From positions 1 through 64,000 of the forward strand of contig NZ_JABFRA010000077.1 in NCBI RefSeq assembly GCF_013141425.1: a stretch of 64,000 nt of DNA, given 5' to 3'. This stretch comes from Methylotenera sp. (GTDB lineage: Bacteria > Pseudomonadota > Gammaproteobacteria > Burkholderiales > Methylophilaceae). This document shows positions 9,535 through 19,396 of the stretch, piece by piece. The notes under the pieces are model-generated. The model did no database searches and was not told the origin of the DNA. It saw nothing but the letters and a program-made list of their open reading frames with translations. The position numbers and the translations under genes are program-made. How positions within the stretch are numbered: position 1 is the stretch's first letter; every line of letters starts with the position of its first letter.

Positions 9535-10521
9535 TTAAAGATAGCTTTCCTTAAATTTCTTCCAATAACTAAAGCTACTAGGCATCATAAATTTTATAAA
9601 CAGCTTCAATTTAAAGGGAGACAACCCATACTTAAAATAAGTAGTTAGAATTTTTAATCTAAGCTTAAGAGGAATATGCCACCCATACACAGGGTTTAAT
9701 AAATGCAACATATCAAAAAGCAGATTTGTGATTAATTGTTTTAAGGCTATTCTTTCGAGCGTGTCATTTTGAGGAATCATTTTTATTAGCTCATCAATCA
9801 CAATCAAGTGCCCGTCAATATGGCGCTGCTGTTTGTTTTGCGTCATTGTAGACTGTGGCCGAAACCGACGATGGAAAAGTATATCCGGCAAGCACATTGC
9901 AACTGCATCACTATGTTGTAAAAGCAATTGAGTCGTAAACAAATTGTCCTCGTAAATAATTCCCGAATAAAACCTTAATTCCTGAAATCTAACCCGATTA
10001 AACATATACATACACGGTTGCACTATATATTTATTAAATCGAAGTTCTTCAGTGAATACATTTTTTGACAACAAAACCTTATTTAACTGAGCTGTTCTTG
10101 AATATAATTTACTTGAATTAATTTTATTGTCGGTTTCCCCATCAAAAAAGGCTTGACCACTAAATAAAACCATATCAAGGCTGTGGTTAATAATCGTTTT
10201 GAGACACAAAGACACGGTATATTTTTCAAACCAATCATCACTATCTAAAAATAAAACATAATCGCCCACGGCCATTTCAAGCCCTAAATTTCTAGCAGAT
10301 GACTGCCCTTGATTTTTAGTTTTTACTGACTGAATAAATGGATATTGGCTCTTAAACTCATCAATAATTTTTCCTGACAAATCAGTCGAACCATCATCAA
10401 TAATAATGATTTCTTTATTGTCGTAATCTTGATTTACAGCCGATTGCAAGCACTGTTCAAGATAATCTTCAACATTAAAAACGGGAATGATGATTGAAAC
10501 TTTAAAATTAGAATTAATCAT
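9535..10521 (-). CDS. Glycosyltransferase, family 2 (EpsJ/CapJ-like)
   Basis: A 328-residue GT2 enzyme with the order VSIIIPVFNVEDYL, IDDGSTD, GQSSARNLGL, and LDSDDWF as the D-x-D metal site near residue 93. The C-terminal 120 residues are rich in aliphatics and basic residues, as in the EpsJ/WcaA group. The gene is clearly AT-rich relative to the core eps genes. Gaps to neighbours are short and in the same direction, so it is part of the repeat-unit assembly set. Confidence 0.87.
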   Translation of the reverse strand: MINSNFKVSIIIPVFNVEDYLEQCLQSAVNQDYDNKEIIIIDDGSTDLSGKIIDEFKSQYPFIQSVKTKNQGQSSARNLGLEMAVGDYVLFLDSDDWFEKYTVSLCLKTIINHSLDMVLFSGQAFFDGETDNKINSSKLYSRTAQLNKVLLSKNVFTEELRFNKYIVQPCMYMFNRVRFQELRFYSGIIYEDNLFTTQLLLQHSDAVAMCLPDILFHRRFRPQSTMTQNKQQRHIDGHLIVIDELIKMIPQNDTLERIALKQLITNLLFDMLHLLNPVYGWHIPLKLRLKILTTYFKYGLSPFKLKLFIKFMMPSSFSYWKKFKESYL

Positions 10522-10551
10522 TTAATAAAAATTTCTGATTTGAATTATTCA

Positions 10552-12099
10552 TTACTTGTTTCTCTGACGAAAGATACTTACAAGTATTAATAATTTTTTT
10601 TTCGATAGAATCGATGCTGATGTAGTGTAGACCAACCCCCCAATAATAATCTCAACAATTAGACGATAACTGGTAGAAGTGTCATGGAGCAAATATCCCA
10701 ACATTTGAATTACAGCAAGCATTATTAAAGAAGAAAGGAATGGTCCTATAAATTGCTGGAAATAAGTAGTAATCTTAATATTCACAATTTTTGAAATCAT
10801 TACTAATGTAATTGGCCATAGAATTAATGTCTGGAGTGCTAAGGCTAAAACAATGATGCTTATTCCCTTTTTAAAAAAAATTAGAATAATTCCAATGGTT
10901 GTTAGCTGTTTTAACAACTGGTAGTAAAACCACCAATTGCTTTTACCCTGACTTTTAATTAACGAGGACTGTATTACGCCGATACATGTCATTAAACCAA
11001 TTAAACAAAACCAACGTGTGGGGGTTATTGCCTCTACCCAATGATTGCCAAAAACTAACGGAATTGCGTCACCCACAATAGCGGCCAGCCCAACGAAGGC
11101 TGGGAATGAAACTAAGGATGATCCATAAGTAGCTAGAAGAAAGGCTTCGCGTACCTTTTCTTTTTCATTTTGCAGTGAAGATAGGAGCACATGACTTACT
11201 GAGTTAAGCGCACCTGCAATAACATCATTTAACATCTGAAATAATCGTCGTGAGAAATTGTAAATGCCTAATGGTGCGGCCCCAATCATTGAACCAATGA
11301 TGAGTTGGTCAAGATTCATTGCTTGCAAAAATCTATTCCCTGATGCAAATAAGCCATATTCAAATAAATCACGTAATGACTTAACACTGAAGTCAAGGCC
11401 TGGTAGCCATTTAGCGCCAAGAAATGCAGCAAGACAACTGACCATTGACACTGTTAATTGTGAAATTGCCAAAGCCCATATTCCATAACCATACATTAGC
11501 AAACCAATACAAATTACACTCGAAAAAACTGTTGCAACTATAGTGCGCATTGCAATGAGATGAAATGACATTGCACGGGCAATGAGTGCATTAGGTACTG
11601 CTGCAGATAGATCAAATAACAACTTTAAGCCAATGACTGGTAAAAAAACCGATACTGCTTGCTGACCCATTTTTGCAGCAATTAAAGGAGATAGAAAAAC
11701 CAAAATACCGTAGATTATTAAAGCAAAACTCACACAAACCCAAAACACCGTATCAAGATGACTTCTGCGAATATTCAACTGCTGAATAAGCGCCTCACCT
11801 AATGCTGCAGGAGCAAATGCACTCGCTAAAGATACTGCACTTACAGCCAGCGCGATTACACCAAAATCATGCGGCATCAAATAGCGCGAACTCACAATAA
11901 AGACAATGCTATTAAGTAATGTTGGTACAAAACTATTGATTGCAGACCATGCTGCACCACGCACAGCGGCAGTAGACCGATTTACTTTTATGTGCGCATA
12001 CTTTGCATCGCCATCGACTAAGATAGCGCTTTCCTCCTTAATCACCTCTGCTACAAAAAGGCTTTTAGATGTTTGCTGATTTTTATCTTCAATGCTCAT
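10552..12099 (-). CDS. Polysaccharide flippase (Wzx/MOP superfamily)
   Basis: A 515-residue polytopic protein with about twelve to fourteen hydrophobic helices after a hydrophilic cytosolic tail of roughly 45 residues. The first helices carry FIVSSRYLMPHDFGVIALAV, which matches the WzxC/RfbX start (R-x-L-x-P-x-x-F/Y-G). It should move undecaprenyl-linked repeat units across the inner membrane for polymerisation by the Wzy protein at 5943-7328. The long hydrophilic N-terminal extension is unusual for the family. The downstream GT2 gene follows after 30 bases. Confidence 0.87.
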   Translation of the reverse strand: MSIEDKNQQTSKSLFVAEVIKEESAILVDGDAKYAHIKVNRSTAAVRGAAWSAINSFVPTLLNSIVFIVSSRYLMPHDFGVIALAVSAVSLASAFAPAALGEALIQQLNIRRSHLDTVFWVCVSFALIIYGILVFLSPLIAAKMGQQAVSVFLPVIGLKLLFDLSAAVPNALIARAMSFHLIAMRTIVATVFSSVICIGLLMYGYGIWALAISQLTVSMVSCLAAFLGAKWLPGLDFSVKSLRDLFEYGLFASGNRFLQAMNLDQLIIGSMIGAAPLGIYNFSRRLFQMLNDVIAGALNSVSHVLLSSLQNEKEKVREAFLLATYGSSLVSFPAFVGLAAIVGDAIPLVFGNHWVEAITPTRWFCLIGLMTCIGVIQSSLIKSQGKSNWWFYYQLLKQLTTIGIILIFFKKGISIIVLALALQTLILWPITLVMISKIVNIKITTYFQQFIGPFLSSLIMLAVIQMLGYLLHDTSTSYRLIVEIIIGGLVYTTSASILSKKKLLILVSIFRQRNK

Positions 12100-12108
12100 A
12101 TAACAAAT

Positions 12109-13008
12109 TTAATAAACGAGTTTACCCTTTCCTAAATCCAAAACGAGTTCATCAAGCTTAGATAACATCTGACTATGCGAACTTTCTATTGCCGAATCTG
12201 AACTGAGTGATGGGTTGAATTTACTAATTTCAATAAGTCTCTTAGCAGCACTTTGAGCAAATATTTCAGGCGCAACATTTAGAAGTAAACGACCTCTGCG
12301 CCGAAATTTATCTGCAATTTTGGGGTTGTGAGTATCAAAAAATAGTGTAATCGACTCTAGTAGAGATGAACTTATCATTTGCCTTGGTAATAAATCGATA
12401 TCAAGCGCTGATGCCCAATCAAACCACTTCATAGCATGAATGCTATTAAGTGGCTGTATTGGTATCCAAGGTACTCTAAGTGCATCAGACACAATTGCAC
12501 CATGCATAGCCTCTGTAATTACAAGCTCAGAAGACAGGATGTTATCCAAAACTGTTTCTACTGGTGCACATGGATCAATATAGTTAATCGAGGCAAGCTC
12601 GCAAGCCAATGCCCAATTTCCTTCAAATGTACTCTTCCAATGAGGCATAAATGAAATTTTGTGACGTTTGCCAACTTTCTGTTTTACGCAGGATCTAAGT
12701 AGTATTGCTGCATCACCAACTCCAAGTTTCTCATCAATTCCTAATGCCTTGGCTGTTCTCCTGCCTCGGACAAAATAAAACTTCCAGCTCTCATCAATAA
12801 TAGGAAGTTTGGTATATCCTCCATAACCAGCACCGAATACAATTTTTTTCTTATCCGATGGAAAAGAATCATAAAGAATTGATCCTATTCCCAAGAAAAT
12901 TGAATTGTCATTTTCATCCCAAACACCTTCGATCAGCTTTGGCCACATCCAAGTATTTAACTCATCGCCAAAATTTGGACTTACACCTCTATAAAAATAT
13001 AAATTCAT
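12109..13008 (-). CDS. Polysaccharide pyruvyltransferase family protein
   Basis: A 299-residue cytosolic enzyme of the polysaccharide pyruvyl transferase family (PF04230). The N-terminus YRGVSPNFGDELN is the family start, GIGSIL and FGAGYGGY follow, and TEAMHGAIVSDALRVPWI (around 165-182) is the characteristic H-G-x-I block. The family transfers pyruvate from phosphoenolpyruvate to sugars, usually giving an acidic ketal. Together with Ugd it points to an anionic polymer. It sits just after epsI and nine bases before the flippase gene. Confidence 0.86.
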   Translation of the reverse strand: MNLYFYRGVSPNFGDELNTWMWPKLIEGVWDENDNSIFLGIGSILYDSFPSDKKKIVFGAGYGGYTKLPIIDESWKFYFVRGRRTAKALGIDEKLGVGDAAILLRSCVKQKVGKRHKISFMPHWKSTFEGNWALACELASINYIDPCAPVETVLDNILSSELVITEAMHGAIVSDALRVPWIPIQPLNSIHAMKWFDWASALDIDLLPRQMISSSLLESITLFFDTHNPKIADKFRRRGRLLLNVAPEIFAQSAAKRLIEISKFNPSLSSDSAIESSHSQMLSKLDELVLDLGKGKLVY

Positions 13009-13056
13009 TTAGATATCCACATACGATAGTCAAAAAATTAATAAATATTGACCTAG

Positions 13057-13770
13057 TCAATTAACTAACAATCTTGGTGCCGACTCTACAACGCCAACTA
13101 ATAAGTCGGCCAGAAATTGTTCTTGCAACTCATACGCTGCAGGTGCCTCTGACTCATCTTCAATTAAGGTTGAAACCCTGACCAATACACCATCGTCAAT
13201 TTTGCCTTTTAAGCCTTCACGCAGTATTTTTAGCCGCATCTGAAGCCCAGACATGGGGAAGCTATTACCTAAGCGTATCCAGTAGCTTACCGCTTCAATT
13301 TTATTGCCCTTTTTAAAGATCAGTCGTTTACCGTTAATTGGCACTGGGTTGCCTTTAATGTTAAACACGTGATTTTGCATGCTTATTAGTTGAAACCCTT
13401 GTGCTGGGTAACAAACTTCTACCTGATGAATTTTAATTTCTTGTCGCTGCTCGCCTGCATAAGCCAGTGCCAGCATCACCTGATTACCTGATGAGTTTTG
13501 ATAAGTGCGCATTAATACTTGGTCATAGATGGCATCTGAAATGGCTTGCGTATAGGTATTTACCGAAACCTGCGCATATGTACTTGGTTTTTCTTTCCAC
13601 TCGCCCAACTGCTTGGGGACAACATTTTCTAAAACTGGTGGTTTGGATAAGGCGTTAAATTTTGGTGTGGCTAACACGGATGAAACCGCTGTAAACACCA
13701 AAAGTAAACTCACTAAGGTGCAAGCAGGCAGTGATAATGATTTTATTTCAATATTTAGCTTATTTTGCAC
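13057..13770 (-). CDS. epsI: Exosortase-associated protein EpsI
   Basis: EpsI-family protein (TIGR02914) of 237 residues that accompanies exosortases. One hydrophobic N-terminal segment (about 14-34) anchors a periplasmic domain. The domain shows LGEWKEKP, the [12 protein letters not shown] segment with one conserved Cys, and an SYWIRLG strand near residue 162. Biochemical function is not established; the family is thought to help exosortase-linked polysaccharide or protein processing. Its start overlaps the end of epsH by 11 bases, so the pair is coupled. Confidence 0.9.
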   Translation of the reverse strand: MQNKLNIEIKSLSLPACTLVSLLLVFTAVSSVLATPKFNALSKPPVLENVVPKQLGEWKEKPSTYAQVSVNTYTQAISDAIYDQVLMRTYQNSSGNQVMLALAYAGEQRQEIKIHQVEVCYPAQGFQLISMQNHVFNIKGNPVPINGKRLIFKKGNKIEAVSYWIRLGNSFPMSGLQMRLKILREGLKGKIDDGVLVRVSTLIEDESEAPAAYELQEQFLADLLVGVVESAPRLLVN

Positions 13771-14656
13771 GTTGCTTGCTCCAACTTGAAGCTATTGTTC
13801 TTAGCACTGCATCAACCCCGATGATTAAGAGCAATGCGGTAACAAAAAGCACCATGCCTGAAAATTCATGTAAAAAACCTTGACCTGCCGCCGCACCCCA
13901 ATAAAAGGTGATAAGGGCAAGCACAACTACACGCGTAACATTGGAGACAAATGAAATTGGTACGATCAAAATTGCGAGTAATGCATTGCGAAATACTGAC
14001 TCATGCCGCATAACATTCATATACAAAAGGCCGAGTGCTTCTAATGTGAATAATGAATTTAGCCCAGCGCAGGCATCTGCTACCAATAGTTGATAGGGGC
14101 CTATACTGATAATGACACCCTCTCTAGCTACTGGGTAGTTCAGTGCATACAAAACATGCTCAGCGGCATACGATACAGCGATTTTCATGGGTTGCGTCAC
14201 GGCATCAACAATTGAGGCCGGCAAAGGGACCATAAACAGCATAAAAAAGAACGCAAACCAAAAAAACTTTGCCGTTTTAGCACCCCAAAAGATTAACACG
14301 ATGCCAAGTATGACAAATAATAGTGAGCCCACTTCAAACAGATAGACCGTTTGAGAACGACCAACGATATAGAGCAATGCGCCAATAATTAATACTGGCC
14401 AACCAATATAGGGCGATGGTGATATGGCAATATTAGCTTTAGAAAATTGTTTTGCTTGATAATAAAAAAACCAAAGCGAAACGATAAATACAATCGGGCC
14501 ATGAGCATGGCGATCGTCACGCCATAATCCGTTGAACAAATCAACAAAAGTGGGTAAATAAACGGCTAATAAACCTGCAAGAATTAAAAGCAAAGGCACA
14601 ATTGCATTTAAGTTTTTTGGGTTAATTAACGATTTGTTTTTTAGAATGGTATTCAA
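13760..14656 (-). CDS. epsH: Exosortase B (EpsH)
   Basis: Integral membrane cysteine transpeptidase/protease of the exosortase family, which recognises C-terminal PEP-CTERM signals and is analogous to sortase. The 298-residue protein has about eight hydrophobic helices. The three family active-site residues are present: C196 in [11 protein letters not shown]242 in SNVTRVV, and H263 in FLHEFSG. Two candidate substrates with PEP-CTERM tails lie in this window (19397-20044 and 23825-24304). Neighbours epsG, epsI and epsE-F give the standard XrtB locus. Confidence 0.94.
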   Translation of the reverse strand: MNTILKNKSLINPKNLNAIVPLLLILAGLLAVYLPTFVDLFNGLWRDDRHAHGPIVFIVSLWFFYYQAKQFSKANIAISPSPYIGWPVLIIGALLYIVGRSQTVYLFEVGSLLFVILGIVLIFWGAKTAKFFWFAFFFMLFMVPLPASIVDAVTQPMKIAVSYAAEHVLYALNYPVAREGVIISIGPYQLLVADACAGLNSLFTLEALGLLYMNVMRHESVFRNALLAILIVPISFVSNVTRVVVLALITFYWGAAAGQGFLHEFSGMVLFVTALLLIIGVDAVLRTIASSWSKQRAK

Positions 14657-14768
14657 AGTACTTTCTGTGGGTATAAAGATTTTTGTTGGAAAAAAAGAAT
14701 TGCGGCGTTATTGAACTGGCTAAAGCTTGCTGAGTATTAATTTAATGTGAACTAATAAACATTGGGCT

Positions 14769-15650
14769 TTAATAATCACTGACCACCGCACCCACAATTG
14801 GCACACCTGAACTTGTCAGCTGATCTCGAATGTTCTTTAAATCTGACATGCGCGTTTGATTAAGCCGTGAAATCAGAAGTGCACCGTCACAACGCGAAAC
14901 GGTTACTTGCGCATCCGCTGTGGTGCTGGCAGGGGCAGTATCGACAATAATGACATCATATTGCGCGCTGGCCTGATTCATAAAAAATGAGAAACTTTGA
15001 CGGTTAAGTAGCTCTTGAGGGTTAGGCGGCAATGTACCTGCACCTAATACTGAGAGCGAGTCAAAATACTCAACTGGGCAAATCACGTCTAAACCTGCAC
15101 GACCAGCAATAATATCTGACAGCCCACGACTTTCATGCAAGTTAAATATCTCATGTTGGCGAGGGTCACGCATGTTGGCATCAATCAATAGCGTACGGAC
15201 GCCTAACTGCGAAAACATGACGGCCAAATTTGCTGAAAGGTAGCTAACACCTTCATCTGCGTTAGCACTAACAATCGCAAGTGATTTGTTGTTTTCGTTA
15301 AACCAGCGCATCATCAACTGGCTTCGTAAAGCGCGTAGACTTTCAACCTTTTGACTAAATGGCTGATACGCTGCAACAAGTTCAGCGCTGTATTTACCCT
15401 GTCCTTCTTGTAAGTAAGGGTAGTTAAACTGCAAGGCCAGGGCTTGGCTAATATCAGATTCAGTAATTAGCCCAAGCTTAATCGCAGCATCACCAAATAA
15501 AATACGCTGCTCTTGTTGAATACGTAGAATTTTGTCAGTGTCTTCAGGGGAAATTTTGCCGAGTTGCAACAGCAAACGGCCAATCTTACCTGCACGCGCC
15601 TGATTTGTAGAGATTACGTTATTTAAGGTAGGAACGTTATTATCTTGCAT
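14769..15650 (-). CDS. epsG: EpsG, chain-length tyrosine-kinase-like protein with MshEN-like N-terminus
   Basis: Family TIGR03029, a bacterial tyrosine kinase partner of EpsF, 293 residues. Residues 21-80 (GKIGRLLLQLGKIS..., FGDAAIKLGLIT...) look like a MshEN/GspE-N domain, a fold that binds c-di-GMP in MshE. The P-loop kinase part starts near residue 95. The Walker A region reads ANADEGVSY (129-137), with V135 at the usual lysine; Walker A' reads LLIDANMR, with N159 in place of the second Asp. Walker B, DVIIVDTAPA, is intact at 232-241. The C-terminus has a single Tyr rather than a tyrosine cluster. The RBS GAGGA lies nine bases before the ATG. Kinase activity is therefore doubtful. Confidence 0.92.
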   Translation of the reverse strand: MQDNNVPTLNNVISTNQARAGKIGRLLLQLGKISPEDTDKILRIQQEQRILFGDAAIKLGLITESDISQALALQFNYPYLQEGQGKYSAELVAAYQPFSQKVESLRALRSQLMMRWFNENNKSLAIVSANADEGVSYLSANLAVMFSQLGVRTLLIDANMRDPRQHEIFNLHESRGLSDIIAGRAGLDVICPVEYFDSLSVLGAGTLPPNPQELLNRQSFSFFMNQASAQYDVIIVDTAPASTTADAQVTVSRCDGALLISRLNQTRMSDLKNIRDQLTSSGVPIVGAVVSDY

Positions 15651-15662
15651 GTAAATTTATCC

Positions 15663-17066
15663 TCAAGCTGACTTTAGTTGGCGTTGCGAAAAATTCTTTA
15701 GCAACCTGCCACTTTTTGGTTCAGCTTCTCCACCATAAATAGCAAACACTGGTACTTCAAGTAAGGCGCTAAGGTCGTCACGACTGCGCACACGTCTATC
15801 TGCAAGTTCAGCTAAAAACCCAAAGCCAATACCCAGTATTGCCCCCATAATGATGGCAAGTGCAATGTTAATTAATACTCTTGGACTACTTGGGCTACCT
15901 GGTGGAATTGCAGGATTTAATATTGCGATGTCACTTTGGTTTGATTGGCCTTCAATGCTAGTTTGACTGTAACGCTGCGTTACTGCATCCATTGCTTTTT
16001 TTGCCGTATCGACATCTTTTTGCAACACGCCCATTTCATCGCGTAAAAGATTGAGGGCTAACACTTTATTCTTTTGCAGGTTTACCTGTGTACGCAACTC
16101 TGATTCACGTTGTTGGTTAATATTCGCAGCACTGGAGATGCTATTTGAAGCACGCTGAGTTTCTTCACGCAATTGAATTCTAATTTTATTAAGCTCGGTT
16201 TCTGCTGATTGATATTGGGGGTGGTTTTTGCCCATACGTTGCGATATTTCAGCTAATTTAGTTTCTGCACGCGTCGTTTCCAATTTAAGGTTTTGTATTA
16301 CGGGGCTAATCGCAATATCAGGTGAGTCGCCCGCACTATTTTGTGCATTGTCTTTACGTGACTGTGAATCAATCGCTGCTGCCTGCGCAACACTCAACTG
16401 CGCAGACAGCTCGTTTAAACGCATATTCTCTACGTCTAAATTCTGTTCAGGGTTAGTGATGCCATGTTTTTGCTGATATTCAGATAATCGACTTTGCGCC
16501 TGTTCCAAATTATCGCGCATGGTTTTAATTTGCTCACTGAAATAGCCAGTGGCTTTTTGCGCTGGCTCCACTTTTAACTGAACGCTGGTTTGAACGTAAT
16601 TTTCAGCAAAGGAGTTTGCCACGGTTGCCGAAAATTGGGGGTCAACGCTGGTAAAGGTAACATCAATTAAACTACTTTGCTTGGAAGGTGCTACATCTAA
16701 GTTACCTAGCAATATGCCAGCTAACCAGTTATTGATATCACCATTGCCTTTTGTGGCTTTTTGAAATTGTGCTTGAGCCTGCTCGGTTTGTGCTAGTTTT
16801 AGCTGATCAACTACTTTAAGCGCAATGTTTCTACTATGAATAATGTCAGTTTGTGTTGCCATATAGCCTGGCATCAACTGCGCAGGAAGCATTACCCCAG
16901 TTACAGGATCCATGCCTTTGTAATTCAATAGCAGTGAGGTTGTAGCACTGTAATTTTTTGGCAACAGTAAAGTGACAACAACAGCTGTTAACACAGTGAT
17001 AAAGAATGTAATCAGTATGATTTTATACCGAGCTTTTAGTATTAATAAGACCTGCAATAAATTCAT
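15663..17066 (-). CDS. epsF: Chain-length determinant protein EpsF
   Basis: Wzz/PCP-type inner-membrane protein (TIGR03017), 467 residues, which sets polymer length and links the polymerase to the export channel. There is a transmembrane helix near 14-36, a periplasmic part with long coiled coils (roughly 165-365), a proline-rich exit PAIPPGSPSSPR (near 388-399) and a second helix near 401-424. A short cytosolic tail of about 43 residues follows. No kinase domain is fused; EpsG supplies that role in trans. The gene lies nine bases after epsE and 12 before epsG. Confidence 0.94.
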   Translation of the reverse strand: MNLLQVLLILKARYKIILITFFITVLTAVVVTLLLPKNYSATTSLLLNYKGMDPVTGVMLPAQLMPGYMATQTDIIHSRNIALKVVDQLKLAQTEQAQAQFQKATKGNGDINNWLAGILLGNLDVAPSKQSSLIDVTFTSVDPQFSATVANSFAENYVQTSVQLKVEPAQKATGYFSEQIKTMRDNLEQAQSRLSEYQQKHGITNPEQNLDVENMRLNELSAQLSVAQAAAIDSQSRKDNAQNSAGDSPDIAISPVIQNLKLETTRAETKLAEISQRMGKNHPQYQSAETELNKIRIQLREETQRASNSISSAANINQQRESELRTQVNLQKNKVLALNLLRDEMGVLQKDVDTAKKAMDAVTQRYSQTSIEGQSNQSDIAILNPAIPPGSPSSPRVLINIALAIIMGAILGIGFGFLAELADRRVRSRDDLSALLEVPVFAIYGGEAEPKSGRLLKNFSQRQLKSA

Positions 17067-17074
17067 TTGATTTC

Positions 17075-18109
17075 CTAAAAGAGGCTTTCTTGTACATACA
17101 ACACATCATCTTGTTGCACTAAATCGGTTAACGCAGGTCGTAATTCTACGGTCTCACCTTTTGCATTTTTGCGGTTTAATTTAATGCCGCGCTGAGTGCC
17201 ACGTAACGTGGTGCCGCCTCCTTGAACGAGTGCCTGCACCACTGTCATACCACGCGCAATGCGGTATGAGCCTGGGCGTTGCACTTCACCGTAAATATAG
17301 AACATGGGGGCATTTGGCACGTAGATGCTATCGCCACTGGCTAATTCAATATTGGTGCTGTTATCGCCTGTGCGAAATAAACTGTCGACGTCGACATCAA
17401 AACGGTTGATTTTGCCATCACGCACCGTAGTAACGGTTACCGTGTCAGAGCCTGTTGCAGTAATGCCCCCCGCCACACTTAAAAAATCTGCCACAGTACG
17501 CACGCCACCAACTACCGCGTACTTTCCAGGTTTTAGTACTTGCCCCATCACAGAAATATCACGCGAATGTACAAACACAACTTCACCGCCTGAAAATATA
17601 ATGCTTTTTAAACCATCAGCTTTACCAACAACTTTCTGTAAGTCGTATTCAGTCTTGCCCGCCGCATTAGTCACAGTCACTAAATCAGAGCCATCTGGTG
17701 TTACGCCACCTACTAACGCAAGCAAATCAGCAAGATTTGTAGTTCGTTCCAGTGGATATCGGCCTGGTTTATAAACACTGCCTAATACGGACACAAGTTT
17801 ACTTTGAAATTGCGTTACTAATATGTTGACTTGCGGGCTCTTAATAAATCCACCCTTTTCTAGCATTTCTGCGATTCTCTTTTCGGCAGAAAAGGTTGAA
17901 AGACCGCCAATTTTTACTTGGCCTATCAGCGGGAAGCTAATGGAGTCCGCCTCTGAAATTCGCGTTTCTAACGTTAAATCGGCATTACCAAATACACTAA
18001 TTTTAACCACATCACCTGCACCTAGAATGTAGTTTGCTTCTTGAGCAGAAGCCGCATTTACAAGAGTTCCAGCTATAAATAGCATGATACAAGCTAAAAA
18101 ATTTCTCAT
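17075..18109 (-). CDS. epsE: Polysaccharide export protein EpsE (Wza-like) with three SLBB repeats
   Basis: Outer-membrane polysaccharide export protein, 344 residues. A signal peptide ends near residue 22. The Poly_export domain (24-100) opens with YILGAGDVVKISVFG. Three SLBB repeats follow, each marked by a G-x-V-x-(K/R)-P-G-x-Y motif: 110-118, 189-197 and 274-282. Repeats one and two are close copies (both end in a DG/TGSD-x-VTVT segment), suggesting an internal duplication. No lipobox is visible. It forms the secretion channel with EpsF. Confidence 0.93.
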   Translation of the reverse strand: MRNFLACIMLFIAGTLVNAASAQEANYILGAGDVVKISVFGNADLTLETRISEADSISFPLIGQVKIGGLSTFSAEKRIAEMLEKGGFIKSPQVNILVTQFQSKLVSVLGSVYKPGRYPLERTTNLADLLALVGGVTPDGSDLVTVTNAAGKTEYDLQKVVGKADGLKSIIFSGGEVVFVHSRDISVMGQVLKPGKYAVVGGVRTVADFLSVAGGITATGSDTVTVTTVRDGKINRFDVDVDSLFRTGDNSTNIELASGDSIYVPNAPMFYIYGEVQRPGSYRIARGMTVVQALVQGGGTTLRGTQRGIKLNRKNAKGETVELRPALTDLVQQDDVLYVQESLF

Positions 18110-18180
18110 TGATTTTCCTACCTATTTACTATTAATTCAATTTTTTTAAAACGTCATGTATTCGCTACTAAACATTCTTC

Positions 18181-19116
18181 TTAAAGCCCAGAAAGTCCCT
18201 TTTCGATATGATTAGTACTCTTATCTTTCTCAGATGGCTTGGTGGTTTCAGCAGGCTTAAATTTTTGGTTGATATATTCAACTTTGGCTGCACGACGCAA
18301 ACGTGCAATTTCAGACTCGGCCGTCTGTTGGTGCTTTTGATTCGTCAATATGCGTTCAATAATTGGCGTTGCGTCTGATTTGGCAATTGGCGCAGATGTC
18401 ACATCTACTAATCTTCCTGCTGCCGTACGCCCATTCGCGTTAATAAAAATAACATCTCCCTCTACCATTTTACTTAATTTTGCAAGCAAATCTGGCGGCA
18501 GAGTTTCAGATGCATGTTGCGCCTGAGTGCGATCAAACTTAATCAAACGCTCATCTAGCCATTGCGTAACATCTTCGATGGTCTTAGCCGAATTGCTTAA
18601 GACATTTAGCTCTTCCGTATAGCCAGCCTCTATTTTAAATATCAGTTCTTCCAACACAAAAATTTTACGGTTAGCAAAAATTTCTGCATGCTTCACACGG
18701 TAGTTTTCAATCTCGGCCTTTGTTGGTTTTGCAATCGCGGATACTTTATTTTCAAGATAGGCTTGTGCTAACAATTGCATCTTGGCATTTTCAATCGCTT
18801 GCATCACGCGTGGGTTGCGATCCAGTTTCACTTTTAGCGCTTCTTGCACCAGCATCTGGCGATCCACCAGTTTTTGGGTAATTTGCTTTTCAGCTTCTGC
18901 CTGCTGCGCTGCTTGGACATTGGCACGCTTTAACTCATTGTTCAATTGCAACACAGTTATTTCATCACCATTCACGCGAACAATAGACTGACTTGCTTTC
19001 GCATCATCGCTTTTCTTTGTGCACGATGGCAACAAGCCAAACACTAGTGATACTAGTAGAACTCTAATTGCATTGTCGAACGACAATGGACGAAAATACT
19101 TCACTTCACAAAACAT
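18181..19116 (-). CDS. epsD: EpsD-family peptidyl-prolyl isomerase-like protein
   Basis: Member of the EpsD family (TIGR02925), SurA/parvulin-like proteins in exosortase polysaccharide loci; 311 residues. The export signal ends LLPSCTKKS, a near-lipobox whose Pro at -2 is unusual, so lipoprotein status is uncertain. The following VNGDEITVLQLNNEL is the SurA_N-type start, and a basic/acidic C-terminal tail is rich in Lys. The likely role is folding of outer-membrane or periplasmic parts of the export machine. I choose the ATG at 19116 (AAGGA six bases upstream) over a TTG one codon earlier. Confidence 0.88.
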   Translation of the reverse strand: MFCEVKYFRPLSFDNAIRVLLVSLVFGLLPSCTKKSDDAKASQSIVRVNGDEITVLQLNNELKRANVQAAQQAEAEKQITQKLVDRQMLVQEALKVKLDRNPRVMQAIENAKMQLLAQAYLENKVSAIAKPTKAEIENYRVKHAEIFANRKIFVLEELIFKIEAGYTEELNVLSNSAKTIEDVTQWLDERLIKFDRTQAQHASETLPPDLLAKLSKMVEGDVIFINANGRTAAGRLVDVTSAPIAKSDATPIIERILTNQKHQQTAESEIARLRRAAKVEYINQKFKPAETTKPSEKDKSTNHIEKGLSGL

Positions 19117-19396
19117 CAAAATTCCTTATTCATCTTTTTAATTGGGATATTTCATTATTGCTCAATAAGCATTCGGCATGAATATCTAGGTTAAAGTCAG
19201 ACGAATTATGCATATCATATAAAATTGGTTCTGTGCGGTAAGATACATAAGGAAATCCGAATATTAGGAACTTTCCGTTTGTTCACATCCGAAATCGAAT
19301 TTAGTAACTACAGTAAATTACATAATGCGCTACATTAGTTAATGCAACGCAATGTATTCAGATTCCCCTGTTCATTTCCAAGTAAAAAAATTCTTG

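Noticed and set aside
17325..17774. A 149-codon open frame antisense to epsE
   Set aside because: Its repeats mirror the SLBB repeats of epsE; no start signal.
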